64,000 nucleotides of DNA from Kitasatospora sp. MAA4 (GCF_029893355.1 NZ_JARZAI010000002.1:434001-498000); one strand, 5' to 3'. Shown: positions 17,171-25,841, counted from the first letter of the stretch. Made by a program: numbers and translations. The notes: generated by a model from the sequence alone, not told the origin.

Positions 17171-17200
17171 CGACCCGCCCCCCGAACGAAAGGAAGCGCG

Positions 17201-18847
17201 ATGCCCCCCACACCGCCGCGCCCCGGAAGACGCCGGACGACCCTGGCAGCTACGACCCTGAGCGCCCTCGTGCTGGTCGCTGCCTGCTCCGGCCCGCCGC
17301 AGACCAGCGGCCCCGGCGGCCAGAACGCCTACCCCCTGTCGGCGGACACCCCGGCCGCCAAGGGCGATATCGACTCGTTCAGCTGGGCCCTCTACGCCGA
17401 GCCGCCGACCCTGGACTACATCCAGGCCTTCGACTACCCGCAGAACACCATCCTCTCCAACGTCTGCGAGAGCCTGATGCGCTGGACGCCCCAGCTCAAG
17501 GAGCAGCCGGGCCTGGCTACGAAGGCGACCAACCCCGACCCCACCACCTGGGTCTTCGACCTGCGCCCCGGCGTGAAGTTCCACGACGGCAGTGTGATGA
17601 CCGCGGACGACGTGGTGTTCAGCCTGAACCGGCAGATGAACCCGGACAACGGCGGCGCCTGGGCGAACGAGTTCCAGAACGTCGACACCATCGCCCGCAC
17701 CGGACCGCTCCAGGTCACCGTCAAACTCAAGACCCCCGACTCCCAGTTCCCGCAGTACATGGCCACCGCCGCCGGCGTGGTCGCCAGTGCGCGCGGTGTG
17801 CAGGCGGCGGGCAAGGACTACGGCACCAGCGGCAGCCTCGACTGCACCGGCCCGTACCGGCTCGGCACCTGGACCAAGGGCCAGTCGATCGAGCTGGACC
17901 GCTTCGACGACTACTGGGGCGCCAGGGCCAAGTCCGGGAAGGTCGTCTTCAAGTTCCTCACCGACCCCTCCGCCCGCACCAACGCCCTGCTCACCGGCGA
18001 GGCCGACGGCGGCTACCTGATCCCCACCGAGAGCTACGCCCGCCTGAGGAGCAGCAGTGCCGGGACCCTCTACTTCGGCGAGGGCCTGAGCACCGTCAAC
18101 GTCAACGTCACCAACATGCAGGGCCCGCTCGGCGACGTCCGGGTCCGCAAGGCGCTCTCGCTGGCGATCGACCGCGCCGGTTTCGTCAACACCGGCCTCG
18201 GCGGCAGCGGCACGGTGACCACCTCGCTCACCACCGCGGCGGCGTGGGCCGCAGCGGACCCGGCGACGCGCAGTGCGGCCCTCGACGGTCTCCAGCCGAC
18301 CGCGCAGGACCTCGCCCAGGCTGCCCAACTGGTCAAGGACGCCGGTGCGACGGGCAAGACCCTCACCATGGCCACCAGCTCGATCGGCCAGGACGTCTCG
18401 CTGCTGGCCACGGCCGTGCAGTCGGCGGGTACCAGGATCGGGCTGAACATCCAGCTGAAGACGATCGCCCCGGACGCCTTCACCGCGCTGTTCACCGACC
18501 CCAAGGCGCGCGCCGGGATCGACATGTTCCCCGAGACGTACTACCTGTCCATCAGCGACCCGATGGACCTGCTCACCAACTTCCAGACCGGCTCCTACCA
18601 GAACTACGCCGGCTACAGCGACAAGGGCTACGACGACCTGGTCAAGCAGGCCGTCGGCAGTTACGACCCGGCCCAGCGGCTGGGCATCGAGGCCAAGTTG
18701 AACAGGCAGGCCGCCGACCAGGTGCTGTGGATCCCGGTCGCGCAGTGGCCGACCTCGCTGTACATGAACAAGCGGATCACCGGCGCCCCGACCACGATCT
18801 CCTACCTGTACTACCCGTGGGCGGCCGACGTGGGGGCGGCCAGGTGA
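17201..18847 (+). CDS. ABC importer solute-binding lipoprotein, family 5 (peptide/opine/nickel type)
   Basis: A 548-residue SBP_bac_5 protein. ATG 17201 has AAAGGAAG upstream. Lipoprotein signal with lipobox VAAC. Family landmarks are present: EPPTLDYIQAFDYPQN near the N terminus, the WVFDLRPGVKFHDGSVMTADDVVF block, the DVRVRKALSLAIDRAGF block and C-terminal YSDKGYDDLVKQA. The family binds di- and oligopeptides, opines, glutathione or nickel. Ligand identity cannot be read from the sequence. Being in an operon with agmatine deiminase favours a guanidino- or arginine-containing ligand, while the nearby urease makes nickel a serious alternative. Confidence 0.88.
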   Translation: MPPTPPRPGRRRTTLAATTLSALVLVAACSGPPQTSGPGGQNAYPLSADTPAAKGDIDSFSWALYAEPPTLDYIQAFDYPQNTILSNVCESLMRWTPQLKEQPGLATKATNPDPTTWVFDLRPGVKFHDGSVMTADDVVFSLNRQMNPDNGGAWANEFQNVDTIARTGPLQVTVKLKTPDSQFPQYMATAAGVVASARGVQAAGKDYGTSGSLDCTGPYRLGTWTKGQSIELDRFDDYWGARAKSGKVVFKFLTDPSARTNALLTGEADGGYLIPTESYARLRSSSAGTLYFGEGLSTVNVNVTNMQGPLGDVRVRKALSLAIDRAGFVNTGLGGSGTVTTSLTTAAAWAAADPATRSAALDGLQPTAQDLAQAAQLVKDAGATGKTLTMATSSIGQDVSLLATAVQSAGTRIGLNIQLKTIAPDAFTALFTDPKARAGIDMFPETYYLSISDPMDLLTNFQTGSYQNYAGYSDKGYDDLVKQAVGSYDPAQRLGIEAKLNRQAADQVLWIPVAQWPTSLYMNKRITGAPTTISYLYYPWAADVGAAR

Positions 18848-19803
18848 GCTTCGCGAGATTCGCCGCCCGGCGGCTGCTGGAGATGGCCGCCACCCTGCTC
18901 GGCGCCTCCTTCGTGATCTTCGGTGCGATGTACCTGGCACCGGGTGATCCGGCGAGTTTCCTGCTCTCCGGGCGGTCGGCCTCACCGGCCGCGCTGGCGG
19001 CGATCAACCAGCAGTACCACCTCGACGACCCCTTCTTCGTACGGTACTTCCGCTGGCTGGGCCAGCTGCTGCACGGCGACTTCGGGCGCTCGATCGAGTA
19101 CCGCACCGACGTCTCGAAGCTGCTCGCCGACCGGCTGCCCAGCACCCTGCTGCTGGTCGCGATGGCGCTCGTCCTGGTCGTCGCGGCCGGCCTGGCGCTC
19201 GGCTGGATCGGTGCGGTGCGCGGCGGGGCCGTCGACTCCACGATCCTGGTCACCACCACCGTCGCGGTCGGCACCCCGTCCTTCGTGGCCGCCATCCTGC
19301 TCCAGGGGCTGTTCGCCGTCCGCCTCGGCTGGTTCCCCACCAGCGGCACCGGCCAGGGCTTCGGCGACATGGTCTGGCACCTCACCCTGCCCGCGATCGC
19401 CCTGGCCCTCTACCTGATCGGCATGCTCGCCCGGGTCACCCGCGCCGCCATGCTGGAGCAACTGGGCGGCGAACACGTGGCGGTGGCCCGCAGCCGCGGC
19501 GTTCCGGAGCGGCAGGTGATCTGGCGCCACGTCTTGCGCAACGCGCTGGGCACCGTGCTCACCACCGGGGGTCTGATCGTCTCCACCCTGATCATCTGCA
19601 CCGTCCTGGTGGAGTCCGCCTTCAGCATCGGCGGCATCGGACAGCTCCTCGAACTCGCCACCACCACCAAGGACTTCCCCACCGTGCAGGCCATCTCGCT
19701 GCTCATCGTCGGGCTGTTCATGACCGTGAACCTGATCGTCGACCTGCTCTTCCCGCTGGTCGATCCCACGGTCACCCTCGGCGCCCGGAGGTCCACCGCA
19801 TGA
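18844..19803 (+). CDS. ABC importer permease, DppB/NikB type
   Basis: A 319-residue membrane protein. GTG 18844 overlaps the stop of the binding-protein gene (GTGA). It starts with a transmembrane helix (LLEMAATLLGASFVIFGAMYL), followed by the typical PGDPASFLL and LDDPFFVRYFRWLGQLLHGDFGRS segments of the first permease in family-5 importers. The EAA loop reads ARSRGVPERQVIWRHVLRNAL. It pairs with the next permease to form the channel. Confidence 0.9.
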   Translation: MSFARFAARRLLEMAATLLGASFVIFGAMYLAPGDPASFLLSGRSASPAALAAINQQYHLDDPFFVRYFRWLGQLLHGDFGRSIEYRTDVSKLLADRLPSTLLLVAMALVLVVAAGLALGWIGAVRGGAVDSTILVTTTVAVGTPSFVAAILLQGLFAVRLGWFPTSGTGQGFGDMVWHLTLPAIALALYLIGMLARVTRAAMLEQLGGEHVAVARSRGVPERQVIWRHVLRNALGTVLTTGGLIVSTLIICTVLVESAFSIGGIGQLLELATTTKDFPTVQAISLLIVGLFMTVNLIVDLLFPLVDPTVTLGARRSTA

Positions 19804-20654
19804 CCCTCGCCCTCACCCGCCGACCCGGCCTCGCCCGCCTGCGGGCCGCCCGGCAGCCGCTCTACCTGGCCTGCCTCGGCTTCGTCCTGCTGGTCGTCCT
19901 CGCGGCGCTGCTCGCGCCGTGGATCGCCCCGAGCGACCCGAACGCCGTCGACCTCGGCAACGTGCTCGCCGGGCCGTCCGCCGGCCACCTGCTCGGCGCC
20001 GACACGGCCGGCCGCGACACGCTCTCCCGACTGCTGATCGGCGCCCGCACCTCGCTGATCGGCCCGCTCGGCGTCGTCGTCTTCTCCACCGTCGCCGGCG
20101 TCGCGGTCGGCGCCGCCGCCGCCTGGCGCGGCGGCTGGCTGGACTCCGTCCTCTCGCGCAGCACCGAACTCGTCTTCGCCTTCCCCGGGTTGCTGCTCGC
20201 GATCCTCATCGTCACGGTCTACGGCGAGGGACTGCTCGCCCCGGTCCTCGCCCTCGCGATCGCCTACCTGCCCTACGTCTCCCGGCTGACCCGCTCGCTC
20301 GTCCTCACCGAACGTGAACGCCCCTACGTCGCTGCCTACTTGGTCCAGGGTCACTCCTCGGTGCAGATCTGCCTGCGGCACGTCATCCCCAACATCGCCC
20401 CCGTCGTCCTCGCCCAGTCCACCGTCAACTTCGGCTACGCCCTGATCGACCTGGCGGGCCTGTCCTACCTCGGACTCGGCGTCCCGGCGCTGACCCCCGA
20501 CTGGGGCCGGATGGTCTTCGACGGCCAGACCGCCATCCAACGCGGCTACCCGCTCTCCGCGATCCTGCCCTGCCTGGTGATCGTGCTGACCGTGGTCGCC
20601 TTCAACGTCGTCGGCGAACGCTGGGCCGACCAGGTCGCCCGGAGGGACCGATGA
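19800..20654 (+). CDS. ABC importer permease, DppC/NikC type
   Basis: A 284-residue membrane protein. ATG 19800 overlaps the preceding stop (ATGA). Typical second-permease features are LAPWIAPSDPNAVDL near the N terminus, HLLGADTAGRDTLSRLLIGARTS and the GLSYLGLGVPALTPDWGRM ending region. The EAA-type loop (VQGHSSVQICLRHVIPNI) contacts the ATPases. Fourth gene of the deiminase-importer operon. Confidence 0.9.
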   Translation: MTLALTRRPGLARLRAARQPLYLACLGFVLLVVLAALLAPWIAPSDPNAVDLGNVLAGPSAGHLLGADTAGRDTLSRLLIGARTSLIGPLGVVVFSTVAGVAVGAAAAWRGGWLDSVLSRSTELVFAFPGLLLAILIVTVYGEGLLAPVLALAIAYLPYVSRLTRSLVLTERERPYVAAYLVQGHSSVQICLRHVIPNIAPVVLAQSTVNFGYALIDLAGLSYLGLGVPALTPDWGRMVFDGQTAIQRGYPLSAILPCLVIVLTVVAFNVVGERWADQVARRDR

Positions 20655-21631
20655 CCCGCACCCTCGACATCAAGAGCCTGCGCCTGCGCCTGCCCGACAC
20701 CGCCCGGCCCGTTCTGGACGGCGTCGACCTCCACATCGCGGCCGGCGAAACCGTCGCACTGGTCGGCGAGTCCGGCTCCGGCAAGACCCTGACCTCGCGA
20801 ACGGTGCTCCGCCTCCTCCCCAAGGGTGCCGAGACCGAGGGCGAGGTCGACGTCGCCGGCGAGAACGTCCTCGCCATGACCCCGCAGCAACTGCACGCCC
20901 TGCGCACCGGCCGAGTCGCGATGATCTTCCAGGATCCGCGGGCCGCCATCAACCCGCTGCGCCGCGTCGGCGACTTCCTCACCGAGGGTGTGCGCCTCAC
21001 CGGCACCCTGAGCGAGCAGGACGCCACCCGCCGCGCCGGCGAACTCCTGGAAGCCGTCGGGCTCAGTGGCGCAGTGCTGCGCCACTACCCCGGGCAGATG
21101 TCCGGCGGCATGCTGCAACGCGTCATGATCGCCGCCGCCCTGATGGGCGACCCCGTGCTGCTGCTGGCCGACGAGCCCACCACGGCCCTCGACGTCACCA
21201 GCCAGGCGGAAGTGGTCGCGCTGATCGGTGAGTTGAAGGAACGCTTCGGCACCGGGCTGCTGTTCGTCACGCACGACCTCGGTCTGGCCGCAGCCATCAG
21301 CGACCGGGTCTACGTGATGTACGCCGGGCGGATCGTCGAGACGGGCCCGGCCGAGGCCCTGTTCGCCGACCCGCGCCACCCCTACACCCGTGCCCTGCTC
21401 GACGCCAGCCCGCGGCTGATCGAGCCCGGTCGGCGGCTCGCCGCCATCGACGGCCAACCACCGGATCTGCGCCAGGAGTTGACCGGCTGCCCGTTCGCCC
21501 CGCGGTGCCGCTTCGCGACCGGGCTCTGCACCACGCAGGCCCCGCAGCCGCAGGCCGCACCCGGCGCACCCGGTCACCTGGCCGCGTGCCACCACAGCGA
21601 CCGTCTGGCGGAAGGTGCTGCTGATGCCTGA
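20651..21631 (+). CDS. ABC importer ATPase, DppD/OppD type
   Basis: A 326-residue ATPase. ATG 20651 overlaps the preceding stop (ATGA). Walker A GESGSGKT, signature MSGGMLQRVMIA, Walker B LLLADEPTTALD and switch His in FVTHDLG. The C-terminal extension has the cysteine motif GCPFAPRCRFATGLC typical of OppD/DppD-family ATPases, where these cysteines may hold an iron-sulfur centre. Powers the importer together with the next ATPase. Confidence 0.9.
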   Translation: MTRTLDIKSLRLRLPDTARPVLDGVDLHIAAGETVALVGESGSGKTLTSRTVLRLLPKGAETEGEVDVAGENVLAMTPQQLHALRTGRVAMIFQDPRAAINPLRRVGDFLTEGVRLTGTLSEQDATRRAGELLEAVGLSGAVLRHYPGQMSGGMLQRVMIAAALMGDPVLLLADEPTTALDVTSQAEVVALIGELKERFGTGLLFVTHDLGLAAAISDRVYVMYAGRIVETGPAEALFADPRHPYTRALLDASPRLIEPGRRLAAIDGQPPDLRQELTGCPFAPRCRFATGLCTTQAPQPQAAPGAPGHLAACHHSDRLAEGAADA

Positions 21632-22421
21632 CACCGTGCTCGAAGTCACCGCCCTGCAAAGGACGTTCGGAACCGTCCGGGCCGTCGACGAGGTCTCCTT
21701 CGCGCTCGCCCAAGGCGGCTCCCTCGGGATCGTCGGCGAGTCCGGTTCCGGCAAGACCACCACCGCCCGGATCATCGTCGGCCTGGACCGGCCAGACGCC
21801 GGAAAGGTGCTGCTGCACGGGCGCGACCGCACCGAGCGCGCCAGAGGCAGAGCCCAACGCCTGGCGCGGGCCCGCCAGATCCAGATGGTCTTCCAGGACC
21901 CCTACCTCTCCCTCGACCCGCGCACCAGCGTGCAGGCGGCGCTGCGCGAGACCCTGCGCCTGCACTTCCCGGACATCGACCACGCCCGCCGGATCGCCGA
22001 ACTCCTCGACCAGGTCGGCCTCGGGAGCTGGGCCGCCGACGCGCTGCCCCGCCGGCTCTCCGGCGGTCAGCGCCAGCGCGTCGCCATCGCCCGCGCGCTG
22101 GCCGTCGAACCCGCGGTCATGGTCCTGGACGAGGCCGTCGCGGCCCTGGACGTCTCCGTACAGGCGCAGGTCCTCAACCTGCTGGCCGACATCCGCGAAC
22201 AGACCGGCATCGGCTACCTGTTCATCACCCACGACCTCGGCGTCGTCCGCTGCGTCACCGACGACGTCGTCGTCATGCGCCACGGGCGAATCGTCGAGTC
22301 CGGGGCCACCGCCGAAGTCCTGGCCGCACCCCGACACCCGTACACGCGGCTGCTGCTGGACTCCGTGCCCCGACCGGGCTGGGACCCCCGGCAGATCGCC
22401 GCAGCCCGGCGCGCACTCTAG
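21624..22421 (+). CDS. ABC importer ATPase, DppF/OppF type
   Basis: A 265-residue ATPase. ATG 21624 was chosen over an in-frame GTG at 21615 because GGAAGG sits 8 bases upstream; it overlaps the preceding gene by 8 bp. Walker A GESGSGKTT, signature RLSGGQRQRVAIA, Walker B MVLDEAVAALD and switch His in FITHDLG. It lacks the cysteine-rich extension of its partner and is shorter at the C terminus than typical OppF. Its TAG stop shares the CTAG palindrome with the stop of the convergent TetR gene. Last gene of the six-gene operon. Confidence 0.9.
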   Translation: MPDTVLEVTALQRTFGTVRAVDEVSFALAQGGSLGIVGESGSGKTTTARIIVGLDRPDAGKVLLHGRDRTERARGRAQRLARARQIQMVFQDPYLSLDPRTSVQAALRETLRLHFPDIDHARRIAELLDQVGLGSWAADALPRRLSGGQRQRVAIARALAVEPAVMVLDEAVAALDVSVQAQVLNLLADIREQTGIGYLFITHDLGVVRCVTDDVVVMRHGRIVESGATAEVLAAPRHPYTRLLLDSVPRPGWDPRQIAAARRAL

Positions 22422-23077
22422 GCCCGGGTACTGGCGGCCAGCGCGAGAACCAGGCCCCGCAGGACGGCGGCAGCGTCGAGCTGGGGGTCCAGGGACTGGA
22501 TCGCCGCCAGCCCGTCGACGGCTCCGGCCACGGCCTCGCCCAGCGGCCGCGGATCGATGCCGCCTCCGCGCTCCTCGGCCAGCACCGCGAAGAGCCTGAC
22601 GAAGCAGGCCCGCCAGCGGCGGTACTCGGCGTCCAGGGCGACCCGTACGCGCTCGTCGTGGAGGGCGAACCAGTGCAGTGCGGAGTGCAGTCGGGCCAGG
22701 TCCGGCCCCTCCGGCTGGGTCAGCAGCGCGAGGATGCGCTCGGCGCGCTCGGCGAACGTACCGGGAGCGTCGACCGCCGCCTCCAGCGGTGCGATCCAGT
22801 CGGGCCGGATGTCCGCGACGACTGCCACGATCAGATCGGTCCGGTCCGCGAAGTGGTAGTGGCACATGCCGTGCGAAATCCCGCACAGCGCAGCCACGTT
22901 GCGGGTGGTGAAGCGCTCGCCGCCCTCGCCGGCCAGCAGCGTCCGGGCGGCCGCGAGCAGGCGTGCGCGGGTCTGCTCGCCCTTGGCCGAGGTCCGCGGC
23001 CGCAGGGCCGGCCCCGGCGGGACAGCCGGACCGTTCCCGGGAGTTGCGGTGGTGACGTCCTTCGCGCGCACGGCCAT
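22418..23077 (-). CDS. TetR-family regulator, divergent from exported deiminase paralogue 5
   Basis: A 219-residue protein, ATG 23077. After a 30-residue disordered N-terminal extension comes the TetR DNA-binding domain (KGEQTRARLLAAARTLLAGEGGERF, then NVAALCGISHGMCHYHF). The C-terminal ligand domain is unlike that of the tandem TetR pair in this island. It is divergent from paralogue 5 over 110 bp that hold a near-perfect palindrome with a classic TetR-type core (AGCGCT), so autoregulation and control of paralogue 5 are likely. Its stop overlaps the stop of the ABC ATPase gene by 3 bp. Confidence 0.88.
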   Translation of the reverse strand: MAVRAKDVTTATPGNGPAVPPGPALRPRTSAKGEQTRARLLAAARTLLAGEGGERFTTRNVAALCGISHGMCHYHFADRTDLIVAVVADIRPDWIAPLEAAVDAPGTFAERAERILALLTQPEGPDLARLHSALHWFALHDERVRVALDAEYRRWRACFVRLFAVLAEERGGGIDPRPLGEAVAGAVDGLAAIQSLDPQLDAAAVLRGLVLALAASTRA

Positions 23078-23111
23078 GCCGCCACTCTAACGAGTCGATC
23101 CGCGAGAAGTC

Positions 23112-23140
23112 TTGACCGAGCGCTTGGTCAGTTTTATGTT
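23112..23140 (+). promoter_or_regulatory. Promoter and TetR-type operator of deiminase paralogue 5
   Basis: TTGACC (23112-23117) and TATGTT (23135-23140) have 17-bp spacing. The palindrome TGACCGAGCGCTTGGTCA (23113-23130, one mismatched pair) overlaps the -35 box and the spacer. The preceding bases GAAGTC are the same as before the paralogue 4 promoter, which suggests a common origin. The mRNA leader would be about 40 bases with GGAGGT at 23177-23182. Confidence 0.78.
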
Positions 23141-23187
23141 CCCTCTCAACCATGGTGAATCCACGGGCAGTTGACTGGAGGTCAGCA

Positions 23188-24372
23188 ATGAACGAGTACC
23201 TGGAACCCCGGCCGCCCGCCGGGCTCGCACGACGCGGATTCCTGACGGCCGCGGGCCTCGCCGCGGCCGGCGCCGCAGTCACCGCCGCGACCGGCGGCCG
23301 GGCGGTGGCAGCCATACGTCGGGCGGCTCCGGCTGCGGCTGCGGCTCGCGCAACGGCCACGACGGGCTACTCCGTACCGCTGGACAGCGTTCCGCACACC
23401 CGGACCTGGATGGCATGGCCGGACAACACCACCATCTGGCGCAGGCAGCTCAGCGGCGTCCAGTCGAACATCGCGCTCGTCGCCAGGACCATCGCCAAGT
23501 ACGAGCCGGTCATCATGTGCGCGAACCCGGCGAGCGTCTCCAAGGCCCGGTCGCTGTGCGGCCCCGGCGTCACGGTCATCGGCTCGATCCCGGTCGACGA
23601 CTGCTGGATGCGCGACACCGGCCCGATCTTCCGCACCGACGCAACGGGCGGACTCGACGCCGTCGGCCTCAACTTCAACGGCTGGGGCGGAAAGCAGAAC
23701 CCGCACCAGAACGACGCCCTGGTCGCCCAGCGGGTCGCGGCCTACCTCGGCATCCCCTTCACCGCCGCCGGCCTCGTCTGCGAGGGAGGCGCCATCGAAA
23801 CCGACGGCGCCGGCACCCTGATGGCCACCCGGAGCAGCATCATCAACTCCGACCGCAACCCCAACCTGTCACAGGCCCAGATCGAGGCCGCGATGTGCGC
23901 GGCCTACGGTGCTTCCGAGGTGATCTGGTTCCCCGGAATCTCGGGCCAGGACATCACCGACGACCACGTCGACGCCACCTCCCGCTTCCTTGGCGCCGGG
24001 GCGGCCGCCGTCCAGATCCCCCAGCCGGCCGACACCGACATCTGGTCCAACGACGAGCGGCAGCAGAACCAGATCCTCTCCGGCTCCACCGACGCACTGG
24101 GGGACCCGATCGCGGTCAGCCAGATCCAGGGCCCCGACTACAACCTCATCCGCTCGACGAACCCCAACTTCGTCGGCTCCTACGCCAACTACTACCTCTG
24201 CAACGGCGCGGTCATCTCCGCCCAGTTCGGCGACAGCGCCGCCGACGCCGCCGCCAGGACGACGCTGGCCCAGCTCTTCCCGGGCCGGACCGTCGAACAG
24301 CTCAACATCGACTCCATCGGAGCGGGAGGCGGCGGCATCCACTGCGTCACCCAGCAGCAGCCGGCGGTGTGA
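23188..24372 (+). CDS. Agmatine deiminase/PAD_porph family enzyme, Tat-type signal (paralogue 5)
   Basis: A 394-residue protein. ATG 23188 has GGAGGT 5 bases upstream. N terminus: twin arginine in ARRGFLTAAG, a long Ala-rich hydrophobic stretch and a further about 30-residue Ala/Arg linker before the domain, so it is probably exported without lipid anchor. Catalytic residues are Asp143 (WMRDTGP), His260/Asp262 (TDDHVD) and Cys386 (GGGGIHC) followed by VTQQQPAV. One change stands out: ATRSS where the other exported copies have (A/V)TESS. Its nearest relative in the window is the cytosolic paralogue 3. Monocistronic, controlled from the divergent TetR intergenic region. Confidence 0.85.
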   Translation: MNEYLEPRPPAGLARRGFLTAAGLAAAGAAVTAATGGRAVAAIRRAAPAAAAARATATTGYSVPLDSVPHTRTWMAWPDNTTIWRRQLSGVQSNIALVARTIAKYEPVIMCANPASVSKARSLCGPGVTVIGSIPVDDCWMRDTGPIFRTDATGGLDAVGLNFNGWGGKQNPHQNDALVAQRVAAYLGIPFTAAGLVCEGGAIETDGAGTLMATRSSIINSDRNPNLSQAQIEAAMCAAYGASEVIWFPGISGQDITDDHVDATSRFLGAGAAAVQIPQPADTDIWSNDERQQNQILSGSTDALGDPIAVSQIQGPDYNLIRSTNPNFVGSYANYYLCNGAVISAQFGDSAADAAARTTLAQLFPGRTVEQLNIDSIGAGGGGIHCVTQQQPAV

Positions 24373-24392
24373 GCCGCCGGCCCTGATCCGGC

Positions 24393-25094
24393 TCAGGCCT
24401 GGGTGGCGGCGCACTGGGGGTGACCCCAGCTGCTGCCGACCTTGGTGATCGTGTCGCCCTTGGCGTACGGGCGGCTGCAGGGGCAGGTGCCCGGGAAGCG
24501 CGCCGCCAGGGTCCGCGATCCGGAGCGCTTCGCCGTCGCGCTCGCCGTCGTGCTCGCCGTCGCGGTCTTGGCGGCCGGGCGGCTGCGGGCGGTGGTGGCG
24601 GCGGCCGGGTCGGGCACCGGGAGGTCGGCTGCGGTGCCGCCGGCGTCCTGCTGGGTCCTGGCCGCGTCGCTGGCGGCCTTGTCGGCGATCGCGTTCAGCG
24701 GGTCGCCGTTCACCTGGTGGGCCGGGACGTACACGAAGGTGACGTCCCGGCCCTCCAGCAGCGCGTCGATGCGCTGGATCAGCTCGCGGTTGGCCACCGG
24801 CTTGCCCGCGGCGGTCTTCCAGCCGTTGCGCTTCCAGGCCGCCAGCCACTTCGTCACCGCGTCGCGGGTGTACGTGCTGTCGAGCCGCACCTCCAGCGCC
24901 GCGCTCGCGTCCGTTGCGATCAGCAGCTGCTCCAGCGCCGTCAGCTCGCCGACGTTGTTGGTGTTGTGCCCGAGCGCACCGGCCTGCCAGCGCTGCGGCA
25001 CTCCGCTACCGTCCGCGATCACATAGGCCCAGGCCGCCGGACCCGGATTTCCCTTGGCAGCTCCGTCACAGGCTGCGATGACTCGTTCGACCAT
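24393..25094 (-). CDS. rnhA: Ribonuclease H (type I) with cysteine-containing C-terminal extension
   Basis: A 233-residue protein; ATG 25094 starts exactly at the RNase H domain. Catalytic carboxylates are Asp10 (ACDGAAKGNPG), Glu50 (NNVGELTALE), Asp72 (LDSTYTRD) and Asp138 (NAIADKAA), with the flexible His in VPAHQVNGD. It cleaves RNA in RNA-DNA hybrids. After residue about 150 comes a low-complexity Ala/Thr/Ser/Lys linker and then a compact tail with three cysteines (GTCPCSRPYAKGD and HPQCA), possibly a small metal-binding or nucleic-acid-binding element. Converges with deiminase paralogue 5. Confidence 0.88.
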   Translation of the reverse strand: MVERVIAACDGAAKGNPGPAAWAYVIADGSGVPQRWQAGALGHNTNNVGELTALEQLLIATDASAALEVRLDSTYTRDAVTKWLAAWKRNGWKTAAGKPVANRELIQRIDALLEGRDVTFVYVPAHQVNGDPLNAIADKAASDAARTQQDAGGTAADLPVPDPAAATTARSRPAAKTATASTTASATAKRSGSRTLAARFPGTCPCSRPYAKGDTITKVGSSWGHPQCAATQA

Positions 25095-25227
25095 GCATCG
25101 ATCATGCCAGGCCGCGCGGCGCCGCCGAATCCGCGCTCTTCCCGAGCTCGCCCCGTCGCTGGTTATGATCATGCGATTCCGGCGGCAACCAGCAGGAACA
25201 GCACAGGAACAGCAGGGGGACCAGCAC

Positions 25228-25836
25228 ATGATCGAGCTGACAGCCGAGCCGATGACCTGGGTGATGACCGGTGACAGTATCACCCAGGCCGTCCTGCACA
25301 CCCACGGCGCACGCGGCTGGGTGGAGCACGTCCACGAGCGGATCCGCTGGCAGCTCGACCGGCTGACCGACATCGTGGTCAACACCGGCGTCTCCGGCTG
25401 GCGGGCCCGGGACGTGCTCGGTGCGTACGACCATCTGATCGGCCGCTTCGAGCCCGACGTGCTCTCGATCTCGCTGGGCACCAATGACGCCCGGGCCGGC
25501 CTGGCCGGACTCGCCGAGTTCGAGGACTCCATGCGCGCGATCGTCGCCCGCACCGGCGGTGCCCGGATCGTCCTGCACACGCCGCTGGTGGTCAGTGCGG
25601 CGGGCCGGCCGGCCCGTGCCGAACTCCCGTCCTACTGCCGGGTCGTGCGCGAGATCGCGGCCGACACCGGCGCCCTCCTGGTGGACCACGAGGCGTACTG
25701 GCTGGCCCGGTTCGGCGATGCCGACCCGATCGCGTGGCTGGACGACGACCCGGCCCACCCGAACGCCGCCGGCCACCGGCAGATGGCCGACCACACGCTG
25801 CGCAGCCTGGGCCTGGGGGAGCTGACCGAGCTGTAG
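25228..25836 (+). CDS. SGNH/GDSL-family esterase or lipase
   Basis: A 202-residue cytosolic-looking protein; ATG 25228 is preceded by GGGGGA. SGNH blocks are clear: GDSITQ with the nucleophile Ser, the glycine in NTGVSGWRA, GTNDARAG with the oxyanion Asn, and the Asp-x-x-His dyad in DPAHPNAAGH. The family hydrolyses esters or thioesters, and some members deacetylate carbohydrates. Substrate unknown. A strong palindromic hairpin separates it from the convergent gdhA. Confidence 0.88.
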   Translation: MIELTAEPMTWVMTGDSITQAVLHTHGARGWVEHVHERIRWQLDRLTDIVVNTGVSGWRARDVLGAYDHLIGRFEPDVLSISLGTNDARAGLAGLAEFEDSMRAIVARTGGARIVLHTPLVVSAAGRPARAELPSYCRVVREIAADTGALLVDHEAYWLARFGDADPIAWLDDDPAHPNAAGHRQMADHTLRSLGLGELTEL

Positions 25837-25841
25837 TTCCA

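Noticed and set aside
16094..18985. 963-codon minus-strand open frame
   Set aside because: It is a shadow of the agmatine deiminase and ABC binding-protein genes, with no motifs and Arg/Gly/Val-rich composition.
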